Shown: positions 22,236 to 34,281 of the stretch, one piece after another
Layout: each line of letters opens with the position of its first letter
Numbering within the stretch: position 1 is the stretch's first letter
Assembly (NCBI GenBank): GCA_022385805.1
Contig: MU277679.1
Coordinates: 503,276-567,275 of the forward strand
Source of the DNA: Pilatotrama ljubarskyi
Taxonomy: Eukaryota; Basidiomycota; Agaricomycetes; Polyporales; Polyporaceae
Direction: 5' to 3'
Length of the DNA: 64,000 bases
Translations under genes and position numbers: made by a program
Notes under the pieces: model-generated
Seen by the model: only the letters and a program-made list of their open reading frames with translations
The model's database searches: none
What the model was told of the DNA's origin: nothing

Positions 22236-25200
22236 ATGGATATCTCCAAGCCCATCGCGTTCTGCGAACACCTCCAGCTCTCTGCCATCGGCATCCAACC
22301 CGCGTCCATATCCTTCCAGGTCAGTTCATGCACGACCGCGCCGACCGTTTATTGCTCACTGAGCTTCTTGCGCATAGACCCTCACTCTAGAGTCCGACCA
22401 CTTCATCTGCGTGCGCGAGAAGGTCAACGAGGCCAACCAAGTCGTCATCGTAGACCTCGCCGATGCCAATAATGTCCTCCGGAGACCAATTACGGCCGAC
22501 TCGGCCATTATGCATCCTCACCAGAAGATTCTCGCGTTGAAGGGTATGTATGAAATGCTCCTAGTGCCGACACGGTATTCCTGACTGCACGCGCAGCTGG
22601 CCGCACTCTGCAGGTCTTCAACATCGAGACGAAGCAGAAGGTCAAGTCACACGTCAACAACGAGGACGTCGTTTTTTGGAAGTGGATCTCGGACTCGACC
22701 CTCGGCCTTGTCACTGAAACCGCGGTATACCACTGGTCCATCTCCGACGCAACCTCGCCCCCGCAGAAGATCTTCGACCGCCATCCTACGCTCGTCGGCG
22801 CGCAAATCATCAACTACCGCGCCAGCGCTGATGAGAAGTGGCTGGTGCTCATCGGTATCTCCGGTAACGCGACCAACCCCGCTGCATTCAAGGTCAAGGG
22901 CTCCATCCAGCTCTACAGCAGGGAGCGCGGAGTCAGCCAGCCTATTGAGGGTCATGCCGCCGCATTCGCCGAGCTTAAGCTGGACGGTCACCAGAAGCCG
23001 ACCAAATTATTCGCGTTTTCCGTACGCACCGCGACTGGGGCGAAGGTACGTATTCAGCTATTCGTCTGAAACTGCCGATAACATGAAAGCCCTCCTAGCT
23101 GCACATCGTCGAGATTGACCACCAGGCGCCGGACCCGCCGTTCACCAAGAAGGCAGTTGATGTCTACTTTCCTCCTGAGGCCACGAACGACTTCCCCGTG
23201 GCCATGCAAGTCTCGAAGAAGCACGGCATCGTCTACCTCGTCACCAAGTACGGCTTCATCCACCTCTACGACCTCGAGTCTGGCGCGTGCATCTACATGA
23301 ACCGTATCTCCGGCGAGACTATCTTCGTCACTGCGGAGCACGAGGCGTCGAACGGTATCATTGGTGTGAACAAGAAGGGTCAGGTATTGAGTGTCAGCGT
23401 GGACGAGCAGACTATCATCCCGTACATCCTGACGACGCTCAACAACACTGAGCTGGCCTTCAAGCTCGCCAGCCGTGCGAACCTGCCAGGCGCTGACGAC
23501 CTGTACATCAAGCAGTACCAGCAGCTCTTCCAGAGCGGCCAGTATGGTGAGGCTGCAAAGATCGCCGCCAACTCGCCCAGGGTATGTCTCACATACCGTA
23601 TAATCGGCTCATCACACTGACTGCATATCCTAGGGCATTCTCCGTACGGCCCAAGTGATTGAGTCCTTCAAGCAGGCGCCGTCGCCTCCGGGTGGCCTCT
23701 CGCCCATCCTGCAATACTTCGGTATCCTACTAGAGAAAGGAGAACTCAATCAGCTCGAGTCGCTGGAGCTGGCGCGCCCCGTCTTGCAGCAGGGACGTAA
23801 GCAGTTGCTCGAGAAGTGGTTGAAGGAGAACAAGGTTTATCTTTTTATTTTGTCACCCGAACATGCCGTCTGACATGTCTCGTTAGCTCACTTGCAGCGA
23901 GGAACTCGGTGATGTCGTCAGGCCCTTTGACATGACGCTCGCCCTGAGCGTGTATCTGCGCGCGAACGTGCACAACAAGGTGATCGCATGCTTTGCGGAG
24001 ACGGGCCAAGTGGACAAGATCCTCCTGTACGCGAAGAAGACAGGCTACACTCCGGACTATGTTGGCCTCCTGCAGCATATCATGCGGGTCAACCCCGAGA
24101 AGGGTGCCGAGTTCGCCACGCAGCTCGTGAAGGACGAGGCAGGCCCTCTCGTCGACATCGAGCGGGTGCGTTATCATATATATGACTAGCAGACCCATCT
24201 TCATGCTCTGCACATAGGTCGTCGACATCTTCATGTCGCAGAACATGATTCAGCCCGCGACATCATTCCTCCTGGAGGCGCTCAAGGACAACAAGCCAGA
24301 GCAGGCCCATTTGCAGACTCGTCTGCTCGAAATGAACCTGCTTCACGCGCCTCAGGTTGCGGATGCGATTCTTGTCAACCAGATCTTGACGCACTTCGAT
24401 CGTCCTCGCATTGCGAACCTGTGCGAGAAGGCCGGCCTGCTGCAACGGGTCAGTAGCCAAGCAACGTTATCTGCGCCTCACGACTTACATAGTCCGCACA
24501 CAGGCACTTGAGTTGTATGAAGATCTTGCGGATATCAAGCGCGTCATCGTACACACGACCGCATTCCCTGCGGACGTATGTTTCATTTCTACTCGAACGG
24601 CCCCATACCTGACTGACATTCTCTCAGTGGCTGGTGGACTACTTCAGCCGCCTCACGACAGAGCAGTCCTTCGCGTGCATGCAGGAGATGCTCCGGGTTA
24701 ACATTCGCCAGAACCTCCAGATTGTTGTGCAGATCGCGACGAAGTACTCAGACATCCTTGGTCCCGTCAAGTTGATCGAGATGTTCGAGTCGTTCAAGAG
24801 CTACGAGGGTCAGTGCTTTGGTAATTGCCTCTGACGTTTACTCAGACATCTGCAGGTCTCTACTACTACCTCGGCTCCATCGTCAACCTGAGCCAGGATC
24901 CGGAGGTGCACTTCAAGTACATCCAGGCCGCAACGCGTACCGGTCAGATCCGCGAAGTCGAGCGTATCTGTCGCGAGAGCAACTACTACAACCCCGAGAA
25001 AGTCAAGAACTTCCTCAAGGAAGCGAAGCTCTCGGACCAGCTCCCTCTCATCATCGTCTGCGACCGTTTCGACTTCGTCCACGACCTCGTGCTCTACCTC
25101 TACCAGCGCGGCCTCACGAACTTCATCGAAGTCTACGTCACTCGCGTCAATTCCGTCCGCACTCCTCAGGTCATTGGCGGTCTGCTCGACGTCGATTGCG

Positions 25201-28200
25201 ACGAGACTACAATCAAGTCGTTGTTGGCGTCTGTCCCTGGCAACTTCCCGATCGACGAGCTTGTTCAGGAGGTCGAGTCTCGGAACCGGCTCAAGCTTAT
25301 CCTGCCATGGCTTGAAGCTCGCGTCCAACAGGGCAGCCAGGATCCCGCAGTGTACAATGCGCTCGCGAAGATCTACATCGACTCGAACAGCAACCCGGAG
25401 CAGTTCCTCAAGGAAAACAACGTGCGTTTCCTAGTGCTCAGGCTATAACCTGCGCGATTGAAGCTCACCTATGTCGTCTGTACAGCTGTACGAGCCACTT
25501 GTTGTCGGCAAGTTCTGCGAGGCGCGCGACCCCTACCTGGCCTACATCGCGTATGCAAAGGGCTTCTGCGATGAAGAGCTCATTCACATCACGAACGAGA
25601 ACGCGATGTTCAAGCAGCAGGCGCGCTACTTGGTCCGCCGCCGCCAGCCCGATCTATGGGCCCAGGTCCTACGCCCGGACAACATCTACCGCCGTCAGCT
25701 CATTGACCAGATTGTCGCCACCGCTCTTCCCGAGAGTACTGACCCCGATGACGTCTCTGTCACCGTCAAGGCGTTCTTGACCGCAGACCTTCCGCTCGAG
25801 CTCATTGAGATCCTCGAGAAGATCATCCTCGAGCCCTCGCCCTTCAGCGACAACCGCAGCTTGCAGAACCTGTTGATGCTCACGGCCATCCGTGCAGACA
25901 AGGGGAAGGTCATTGGATACATTGACAAGCTTCAGAACTACGACATCGAGGAGATTCCGAAGATCGCGATTGAGCATGGTTTGTACGAGGAGGCTTTCCT
26001 CATCTACAAGAAGTATGAGCAGCACGCGCAGGCTATCAACGTTCTTGTTGAGCACATCGTCTCCCTCGACCGCGGCGTGGAATACGCGAACAAGGTGAAT
26101 AAACCCGAGGTCTGGAGTAGGCTCGCGAAGGCACAGCTCGACGGTCTGCGTATCAAGGATGCCATTGGTAGGTCTTGAGCAGTAGTACAATGCGGCATCT
26201 CTGACTCCATCACTCGGTAGACTCGTACATCAAGGCTGAGGATCCCTCCAACTACGCCGAGGTTATCGAGATCGCCAGCCGCGCTGGCAAGTACGACGAC
26301 CTTGTCCGCTACTTGCAGATGGCGCGGAAGTCGTTGCGCGAGCCCAAGATCGACACTGAGCTCGCGTACGCATACGCGAAGACCGACCGTCTCCACGACA
26401 TGGAGGACTTCCTGGCGATGACTAACGTCGCCGACGTACTCGAGGTCGGAGAGAAGTGCTTCGAAGACGAGCTGTATCAAGCTGCCAAGATCCTTTTCTC
26501 GAGCATCTCCAACTGGGCACGCCTTGCAACTACTCTTATCTATCTTGGTGAGAACCAGGGCGCTGTCGAGAGTGCGCGGAAGGCTGGCAACACCCAGTGA
26601 GTACACTGACTTCTTCGTGTATGCTCAGAAACTGAACAGATTCGCTAGGGTCTGGAAGCAGGTTCATGCTGCATGCGTGGAGAAGGGCGAGTTCCGCTTG
26701 GTAAGTAACTATAATTCATCACAGTCCTCGCGAGTTGCTGACATTCCCCCCACCAGGCGCAAATCTGTGGTCTCAACATCATTGTGCATGCGGTCAGTAT
26801 ACTCAGTGCATGATATCTCGCTCGCCATCCTGATTATGATTACAGGAGGAGCTGTCGGCCCTTGTTCAAATGTACGAGCGCCGTGGCTATTTCGACGAGG
26901 TTCTATCTCTTCTTGAGGCCGGTTTGAGCTTGGAGCGTGCACATGTAGGGCACCTCTCGCCATTTTAGCGGACCGTGACTCACACCCCTTGCAGATGGGT
27001 ATTTTCACCGAACTTGCCATTTTGTACAGCAAGTACAAGCCGGAGAAGCGTAAGTAACAGCCCCCTCCCTGCCGAGGTGTATTCTCACCGTGATGATAGT
27101 CATGGAGCACCTCAAGCTCTTTGTCGGACGCATCAACATCCCCAAGGTTATCAAGGCGGCGGAGCGTGCTCACCTCTGGCCCGAGCTCGTCTTCTTGTAC
27201 ATCAAATATGATGAATTTGTAAGTGCTGATGCGGGTGTTCCTTTGCACTTCTTATCTTGACCTCTATGTAGGACAATGCTGCTCTGGCCATGATCGAGCG
27301 GTCTCCAGATGCTTGGGAGCACAACCAGTTCAAGGATGTCATCGTCCGAGTGGCCAATGTCGAGATGTAAGCAGTGGTGTTGACTCTCTGCGACATGACA
27401 CTGACGTCTCGTTGCAGCTACTACAAGGCTCTTACGTTCTACCTGCAGGAGCAGCCCACGCTACTCACCGATCTGCTCTCCGTCATGATCCCTCGTATCG
27501 ACCATGCGCGTGTTGTGAGGATGTTCGACCAAATCGACCACATTCCTCTCATTCGCTCATATCTCATCGCCGTGCAACACGTGAGTTCTCGGAGCTGCTC
27601 CGCGGATGCGCTCATCCTAATCTCCGGATGCCCAGCTCAACATCGAAGCCGTCAATGAGGCGTACAACAAGCTACTCATTGAGGAGGAGGACTACAAGAC
27701 GCTGCGGGACTCGATCGACAGCTTCGACAACTTCAATAACACGAAGCTTGCTCGCGAGCTAGAGAAACATGAGCTGCTTGAGTTCAGGAGATTGGCTGCT
27801 CATATCTACAAGGTTCGTCGCGTCCCCGGATGACTCGCGCTATATGCTTGCTAACACTGCTGCAGAAAAACAAGAAGTGGGAGGAGTCCATCGCGCTGTC
27901 AAAGCAGGACAAGCTGTACAAGGACGCGATCATCACCGCGGCCTCGTCGGGTCTTGTCGAAATCGCGGAGGACCTCCTTTCTTACTTCGTCGACATCGGC
28001 AACAAGGAATGCTTTGCGGCGACGCTCTACTGCTGCTTCGACCTGCTCCGTGCTGACGTTGTCGAGGAGCTGTCATGGCAGCACGGTCTCAACGACTTTT
28101 ACATGCCCTACAAAATCCAGCGAACGCGGACAACGGTCGAGAAGGTACAGTGTCAAGCGTCGGTTTGGCCGAGATCGAGGCTGATATCTCTGCATAGATC

Positions 28201-28526
28201 TCTGCGTTGGAGAAGAAGGTCGAGGAGCTGTCAACGAAGGACCACCAGAAGGAGCAGCAAGAAGCCGAGGCGCCCATCATCCAGCCTGGTCTCGGAGGCA
28301 GGTTGATGCTTACGCAAGGCAATGGGTACGCACCACGTCGACATTCTATTCCATCCTCTTGTTCACATCATTGGCAGCTTCCCCACACAGGCACCACCTC
28401 CTATGATGCCCAATGGTACCGGCTTTGGCATTCCTCCTGTGAGTCCCCGACTACTTTAGATAAACTCCGAGTACAGCTCTGACCTGTGATTACTGGCAGG
28501 CGATGACGGGCTTTGGGGCTTTCTGA
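22236..28526 (+). CDS. CHC1: Clathrin heavy chain
   Basis: About 24 exons separated by GT-AG introns of roughly 50-65 nt encode a protein of the usual size (about 1,680 aa). It starts [15 protein letters not shown]. The N-terminal beta-propeller is recognisable ([30 protein letters not shown]), followed by the linker and the seven heavy-chain repeats forming the leg ([36 protein letters not shown]). The C-terminal trimerisation region ends in a Met/Pro/Gly-rich tail, with TGFGAF as the last residues. It forms the triskelion coat for vesicle budding at the plasma membrane, trans-Golgi network and endosomes. Splice sites were checked at several junctions, for example 22319/22378 and the last two introns before the stop at 28524-28526. 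No break is visible. Confidence 0.97.
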
Positions 28527-28933
28527 TGTGGTCGCTGTCGGAATATAGTTGTATATGTCGGACTTTCGTAATTCAGTGCATACATGTTCATCTTTCGTTA
28601 ATACCATCGTGTCGGATTCTCTCCCTCTTCCCCGCCTGATGCCTGGCAGAAAAGACTGGCGCGCCTCGCAGACTACGACTACAGCGTGAGAATAGCCAAT
28701 CTACTTGATCGCGGTACAAAAACTACATGCATTGCATCAGGACAAGAGGCACTAGAGGTCGATTAGCATAGGGTACTAGAATGTGTATACAATCGCGCAG
28801 CGCAAGAGGGACAAAATAAGGCAGGACAGCAGCAATGTATGTACGGATCCAGATGACGCAGTCGCCCAGAATAAATGTCCCCGAAACCATATACAAGACC
28901 ACACCAGAAGGGAAATCGCAGCTTGGAGTCGGG
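28527..28933. other. Convergent intergenic region CHC1/RHO3
   Basis: The 3' ends of CHC1 (plus) and RHO3 (minus) face each other across about 400 bp. No gene is seen. Confidence 0.6.
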
Positions 28934-30107
28934 CTACGCAATGATGCAGCCCCCGCGACTGCTCCCGTAGCTCCCCGCTCCCTTCGGACGCGTGCTGAGC
29001 GACACGCGCGCGGACTCGTAGAATACCTCGTTCACTCCGCGATTGTGCTTCGCGCTACACTCTGCATAGAAAAACCACTGCCGTCAGAGAGCGCTCCAGC
29101 AGGAGACAGGGATGCGAGATTCTGACCTAAGTAGCGGGAAGCACGTATCCGACGTGCGACAGTGAGGCCCTCCTCGTACTGCACGGTATGCATGCCGTAG
29201 CGCGCTAGTCGGACCTGAGTCTCCCGGTCTTCTCGAAGGTCACATTTGAGCGCTTCGAGCCCGTTAATCCCTCACGAAAGTCGGCGTGCAGATCAAGAAG
29301 ACGCACCGACTAGGACGAGCTGGAGGATTCGCATTCAGAGCGGTTCTAGCGAAATCGGAGAAGCGAGAGCGCTCACCTTGACCCCTGGGCAATACTCTAG
29401 AATCTCCGGCACCCACTGGGCCGCCGTGAGAACGCAGCGAAGCAGGGAAAAAGAAAGCACGCCTACCTTGGCCTCCACGTTCTCCAACGATGTTGGGTTA
29501 TCTACCTGCGAGTGTCATGTACGATCTGAGTGAAGAACGAGAGTAGGGTGCAGGAGAAGACATACAGAGAAGCACAGCATGATGACATGCGTCTCGGCAT
29601 AGCTGAGGGAACGTAAACGGTCGAATTCTTCTTGGCCTACGAGTGGGCTGGAGGGATGAGACTCGCTGCGAAGGAGGGGGAGAAAGAGGGCACACACCGG
29701 CTGTATCCCATAGACTGAGCTCGACGAGCTGGTCGTCGACGTAGAGATCGTGCACATATGTCTCGAACACCGTCGGTTCACTGGCGATGTGCGCCACTTC
29801 TAGTCAGTTCTCCGTGCCTCAGAAGTATGCCTGCGTAGACGTACTATACAGTGGAGAACCATCCCCGGGTGAAGACATTCAAGAGGGACGTCTTGCCTAT
29901 GTACCCGGGTCCGCATGAGTAACGGCCACCTGTGTGGGGAAGCGGGGAAGACTCACCGCACGCGCCGTCACCACAGACGACGACCTTGCGCTGTATCTGG
30001 GCTCGTTGGATCAGGGGATGTTCGAGGGGGCGAGGAGGGGGCGTCGTTCGTACAGGACGCGGTCTCCCAAACGATGGCGTCATGGAGGATTTCTTGCAGC
30101 TGGGCAT
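28934..30107 (-). CDS. RHO3: Rho3-type small GTPase
   Basis: Nine exons (29957-30107, 29845-29896, 29698-29780, 29566-29636, 29467-29505, 29377-29415, 29307-29319, 29127-29252, 28934-29061) sum to 702 nt (233 aa). Motifs are the P-loop GDGACGKTS, effector region EPTVFETYVHD, WDTAGQEEFDRLRSL, a TKxD-equivalent LVLVALKCDLR and ECSAKHNRGVNE, with a C-terminal CIIA CAAX box. LVLVALKCDLR is only formed if a 13-nt exon (29307-29319) is included. The sequence fits fungal Rho3, which directs exocytosis and actin polarity at growth sites. An N-terminal extension of about 50 residues rich in Pro and Arg precedes the GTPase domain, and the exact start among MPSCKKS/MTPSFG is uncertain. Confidence 0.9.
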
Positions 30108-30887
30108 CCGTGTGTTCTCGTAGCGGTCGTTCGCGAGGTCAGCAGTGGTCTCTGTTGTAGTGCCCGGTGGACGCAGCGTGCGGCAGCCTGAGAGGGAGAT
30201 GGAAGGGTATGGGGAGAGTGGGGGTATAGAGGAGGAGAGAGGCGAGGATGGGAGGGTCGGAGCAGTGTCTGCTACTGTACTGTTTCTGCAGCGCGTGCCA
30301 CTTTCGCGCGCTGCCCCCACGTGCGCCTCTCCCAGATGAACGCTATTGCACATCCGGTGGACTCGGTACTTTTGGACGTTGGACTTACCAACAAGCCTGT
30401 GAGGCGTATGCACACGCAGCGTCGTCAACGGTAGAGACATTTTCATTCATTCATTCCAAGTCAACACCAGTACATTGTGCGTGCTACTTGGGAACCAGCT
30501 CGAGTTTGGACAATTGGGAGGATAATAAGCGATACGTGACGGGATGAAAACATGAGAGAGAGAGGGAACGAGTTCGACCAGTGATGAGAGATCTTGCATG
30601 AATAAATGCAGCTTCGACGGGGGATGGTGAGGTGAATGAGTGCACAGGGGTGATGAATGGAGGGACGAAGCGATTGGGGGATGATTTGGGAACAAAGGGG
30701 AAGCAAGGCGGGATGGGATGGGGGAGATTACAAGCACAAGATGGCGATGGTCGATAAACAGCAAGAAGGGAGGGGGGAGAGGCACAGGGCCATATACACT
30801 TCATATGATATATGGACACAACGGCTTTAGCCGTGGTTTCGCACAACCGTTCGGATGGACACCCACACGCCCGGGTTGTGCTCGAGC
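30108..30887. promoter_or_regulatory. RHO3 upstream region and 3' flank of the AT-hook gene
   Basis: About 780 bp lie between two minus-strand genes. Part is purine-rich, with ATTC tetranucleotide repeats near 30440-30456. Open frames here look random. Confidence 0.5.
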
Positions 30888-33800
30888 TTAGATAGTGAGC
30901 GAGGGGATGGACGATCCACTCCCCGCAAAGAAGTTTGACCGCTGCACCGAGCTCGTTGCCCGGGTTTTGTGGTTCGGCAGGTGATGATGGTGGTGATGCG
31001 TGCGGTGCGGCTGCTGATACCGGTACTGCGACGACTTCGTGACCAGCTTGCGCTTCATCATCGCCTTCTCCTTCTTCAGCTCCTTCTTCGACTTGTTCGC
31101 ATGGCCTTGCTGCTGGTTCTGAGCGGACCCTGACCCTGAGCCCACGGCCGCGGATGGGAACGGCGAGCCGAGCAGGCCGTCGCGCGCAGAGAGCGTGGGC
31201 GACGTCGCGTGCGACTGCGAGTGCCGCGACTTGCGTTTCCGTGCGGATGCGCGCGACATCTTATCCAGCGGAGGCGTGAAGAGCGGCATAGCGCCACCGA
31301 TGAGAGTCCCGATCCCGCGATACTGCAGTGCACCGAGCCCAGTGTCCGATGCGGCACCGTCCACCCCGGACGCGGTAGCGGTCTCGCGGGTTCGGCGGAA
31401 AGTGGCCATGGGGATGCGATCCCATCTCGAGAGGCTCTGGATGTGCGACCGCTTGATGGGGCTAGACTGCGAATGCGGGTCGGGGACGTCGGTGTCGCAG
31501 TCCTGCGTTGAGGGCGAGGAGTCCAGGAGGGAGGAATCGAGGACGTCGTCGAGTTCGATCGCTTCGGTAGACGAGAGATCGGATGTGTACGACTGCTGCG
31601 AGAGGCCCTGAGCGGCCTCGTCGGACGATTCGGTCGACATAGGCGGATGGAGAGAAGACATGAACGCATCCTACGAGGCAACACGTACACGTCTCAGAAC
31701 ACTGTACGGGGCATCGAAGCAAGAACCAACACACCTCCACAGGAGCCTCTTGCTGCTGCAGCTCGACAGGCCGCGACACACGTACCGGTCTAGGGTAAAA
31801 GCTGGGTACCTCACGGCCAGGCCCCACAATCGCCGCCTGCTGGGGCATGCCCACAGCCTCAACGGCAAACTCGCCCATGACAGGAACTCCTCTCCGCCGA
31901 CTTACAGGTGGCGAGTACTTCTTCTCGTCCATCTCGATGTCCTCCAGGTCATCAAACGATATCTTGCCGGCGAGGATATCGGCAGGGGTAGGAGGGGGCG
32001 ACCTGCGCTGGCTCGAGATCGACGCGAGGGCGATGCGAGTACTGGGCGACGCGTCGGGCGGCGGATCTGCTAACGGGTTCACGGTCGAAAGCGGGTTGAT
32101 GGCGGACACGCTACTCGGCCAGCGGAAGAGCATCATTGCGCGAGAATTGGGGAGCCCGTCCGAGTCGACGAGCTCGTCCTCAGTGGTGTCGCCTTCGCTT
32201 TCCTGCAGCACGACGGTGCCTGTGCCTGAGTCGTCACAGTCCTCGCAATCAGTAGCATCGGAGCCAGACCCGGAGAACATATCCGCATCTTCGTCAGGTC
32301 CGCTCATGCCGAACGACAAACCGAGGCCGTCAGGCAAGCGGCTGTTTGTGAATAGCAGCTGCCCGTCCCAGCCAAAGGAGAGATTATCGAGCTCGACGCC
32401 GATCTCGAACTCACCGTCGGTGCGCCTGAGCTGCACGGAGTCGTCAAGATCCATCAATAACAGCGCGTCCTCCTCATCCGCAGAGAATGAGCCAGAGAGG
32501 TCGACGTCGGAAGTGAAGCCGCGCAGGTCTGCATAGTGCTCTTCCGGGGACGACGCGCCGGAGTCAGACGAGCCGTCGAGGTTTGCGAAGAACAGATCGG
32601 CGTCGAACGAGGACTCTTCATCGTCGCTCCAGCCGTTCCCGGGGAAGGTGATGCCGATGCAGCTGCGCGTCTCCTCTTCCTCGTCGTCCAGGTCCGCCTC
32701 CGCCTCGCACAGCCCACCGCCTTCCACGTCCGCTTCTGCATCTGCATCCTCCTCCTCGTCATCCTCATCATCTCCGTCTTCCGAGGAGTCCTCAGAATCA
32801 TCGCCACTGTCGGCGGAGGACTCCTCGTCCTCCTCGCCGACACCGACCGACTTTTTCCGAGGACGAATCTCCCATTTGTTACTGCTCCCACGATCGCGTC
32901 TCCGTTGCCCGACGTGGCTGGGAAGAAGCTTCGTCGAGTGCCGGCTGTCGTCATTGCGAACGAGGTACATACTCTCATCGTCAGTGGACGATTCGATCTC
33001 GGAGTCGTCCGACTCGGACGAGCTTGAATGCGTGGACTCGCTGGCGGCGGGGACGAAGGTGGGATAGTCGGAAAGGGTGCTGTCGCTGAGGTCTGCGTTG
33101 GAAGTGCTGGCAATAGGCCCCGAGGGTTGGTAGCCTTTGCGGCCGGCGGTGGAGCCAGTCGTGCCTCTGGCCCTGTATTCCATGTCGTCTTGGGTGGCTT
33201 TCTTCTTGGCATTGTACTTTGCGGCGGCAAGGGCCTTTGGGGGCCTGCCGCGCCGCTTCGGGGCGGGTGCGCCGGCAGAGGGGGCGTTGTTGGCGGGACG
33301 GGAGGACGAGGAGGGGGCAACATCTGTGCCGGAGCCGAAGCGGGCGCTTGCGGAGGGGTTGTGAGTCGGGGGCGGCTTGCGGGCTTTGGCGAGGGAAAGT
33401 TTGATCTTGAGGGGGTTTTTGCCGGCGTGTGCGGGGCGATGATTGCTGCTGGAGGGCGCAGAAGAAGGAGTAGAGGACGCGGAAGGCTCTGTCGCGGTGG
33501 AAGCGGGAGTGGGAGCCGACTTTTTGGGGCACGTGCATTCGCTCTCGCAGACAGGACAGATGTCGTCGAGGTCGAGGTCGTCGTTGTCGAGGATGTGTGG
33601 GGAGTGGTGGAAGGAGGAGGGGCCGCCGCTCACGATATGGGCATAAGGAAGCGGCATTGGAGAAACTTGCTTTTTCTGGGGATCTGCAGGGCGGGCGAGG
33701 GAGGGTCAGGACGGCAATTGGGGTGCAGAAAGGGCAGGAAGGGGTAGAGAGCGAATCAGACGACGACGAGGACGAGGAGAACGACGAGCGGGAGGAGTGG

Positions 33801-33979
33801 AAAGGGAGAGGGCGGAGAGGAGGAGGGAGGAAAAGGGCCGGGGTCGGGGGAAGAACGGATTTGTGCGCCGGATGATCGTGCGCGGCGGGGCGGGGAGAGG
33901 ATGATGGCGACGCGGCCAAAAATGGGCGCAAATTGCAGGGAAAAAAGAGCTCACGTTGCGAAAATGACTTTTTTGCCAT
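30888..33979 (-). CDS. Acidic AT-hook protein with an N-terminal Cys cluster
   Basis: Three exons (33955-33979, 31735-33683, 30888-31670) encode 918 aa. The first exon is only 25 nt (MAKKSFSQ) and is separated by a 271-nt intron, long for this locus. After PMPLPYAHIVSGG comes CPVCESECTC, a compact C-x2-C-x3-C-x-C cluster. An AT-hook-like core KRRGRPPKA follows near residue 150, then a very acidic Asp/Glu/Ser tract over residues about 220-330. The C-terminal part is Ser-rich with a KSKKELKKEKAMMKRK basic run and a His repeat. DNA or chromatin binding is suggested by the AT-hook. No enzyme domain is visible and I do not recognise a named orthologue. Confidence 0.8.
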
Positions 33980-34281
33980 GGCGTGGTTTGGTGCATCTGT
34001 GGTTTGGAATACACTCCAGGGCTGCAGCTGCGGGTGAGGGCGACAGACGAGAGAGGGGCGAAGCGTGTAATATGTAAGGCTCCGGGCAAGAGACGAGTTC
34101 GCTTCTGCACGACCCACGCCCTTTGCCGCCCAACGACGAGCAGCCGTCCGCTCGCCCGCGACGCTCTTGCCTTTCTCTGCTCCTCCCATCACCTCGCTGC
34201 CATCACCCCAGCCCAGGACTGGTTTGCGCAAATTATACTCGACGCCGCCGCTGTCTTTCCCGTGTTCGTTCAGGCGCATCC
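33980..34281. promoter_or_regulatory. Divergent promoter AT-hook gene/BFR2
   Basis: A compact 302-bp region between divergent ATGs must carry both promoters. No clear TATA box is visible for either gene. Confidence 0.5.

Noticed and set aside
31847..33323. Long Ser-rich and Arg-rich open frames on both strands over the AT-hook gene
   Set aside because: They mirror the acidic/Ser-rich coding sequence of the spliced minus-strand gene and have no motifs of their own.
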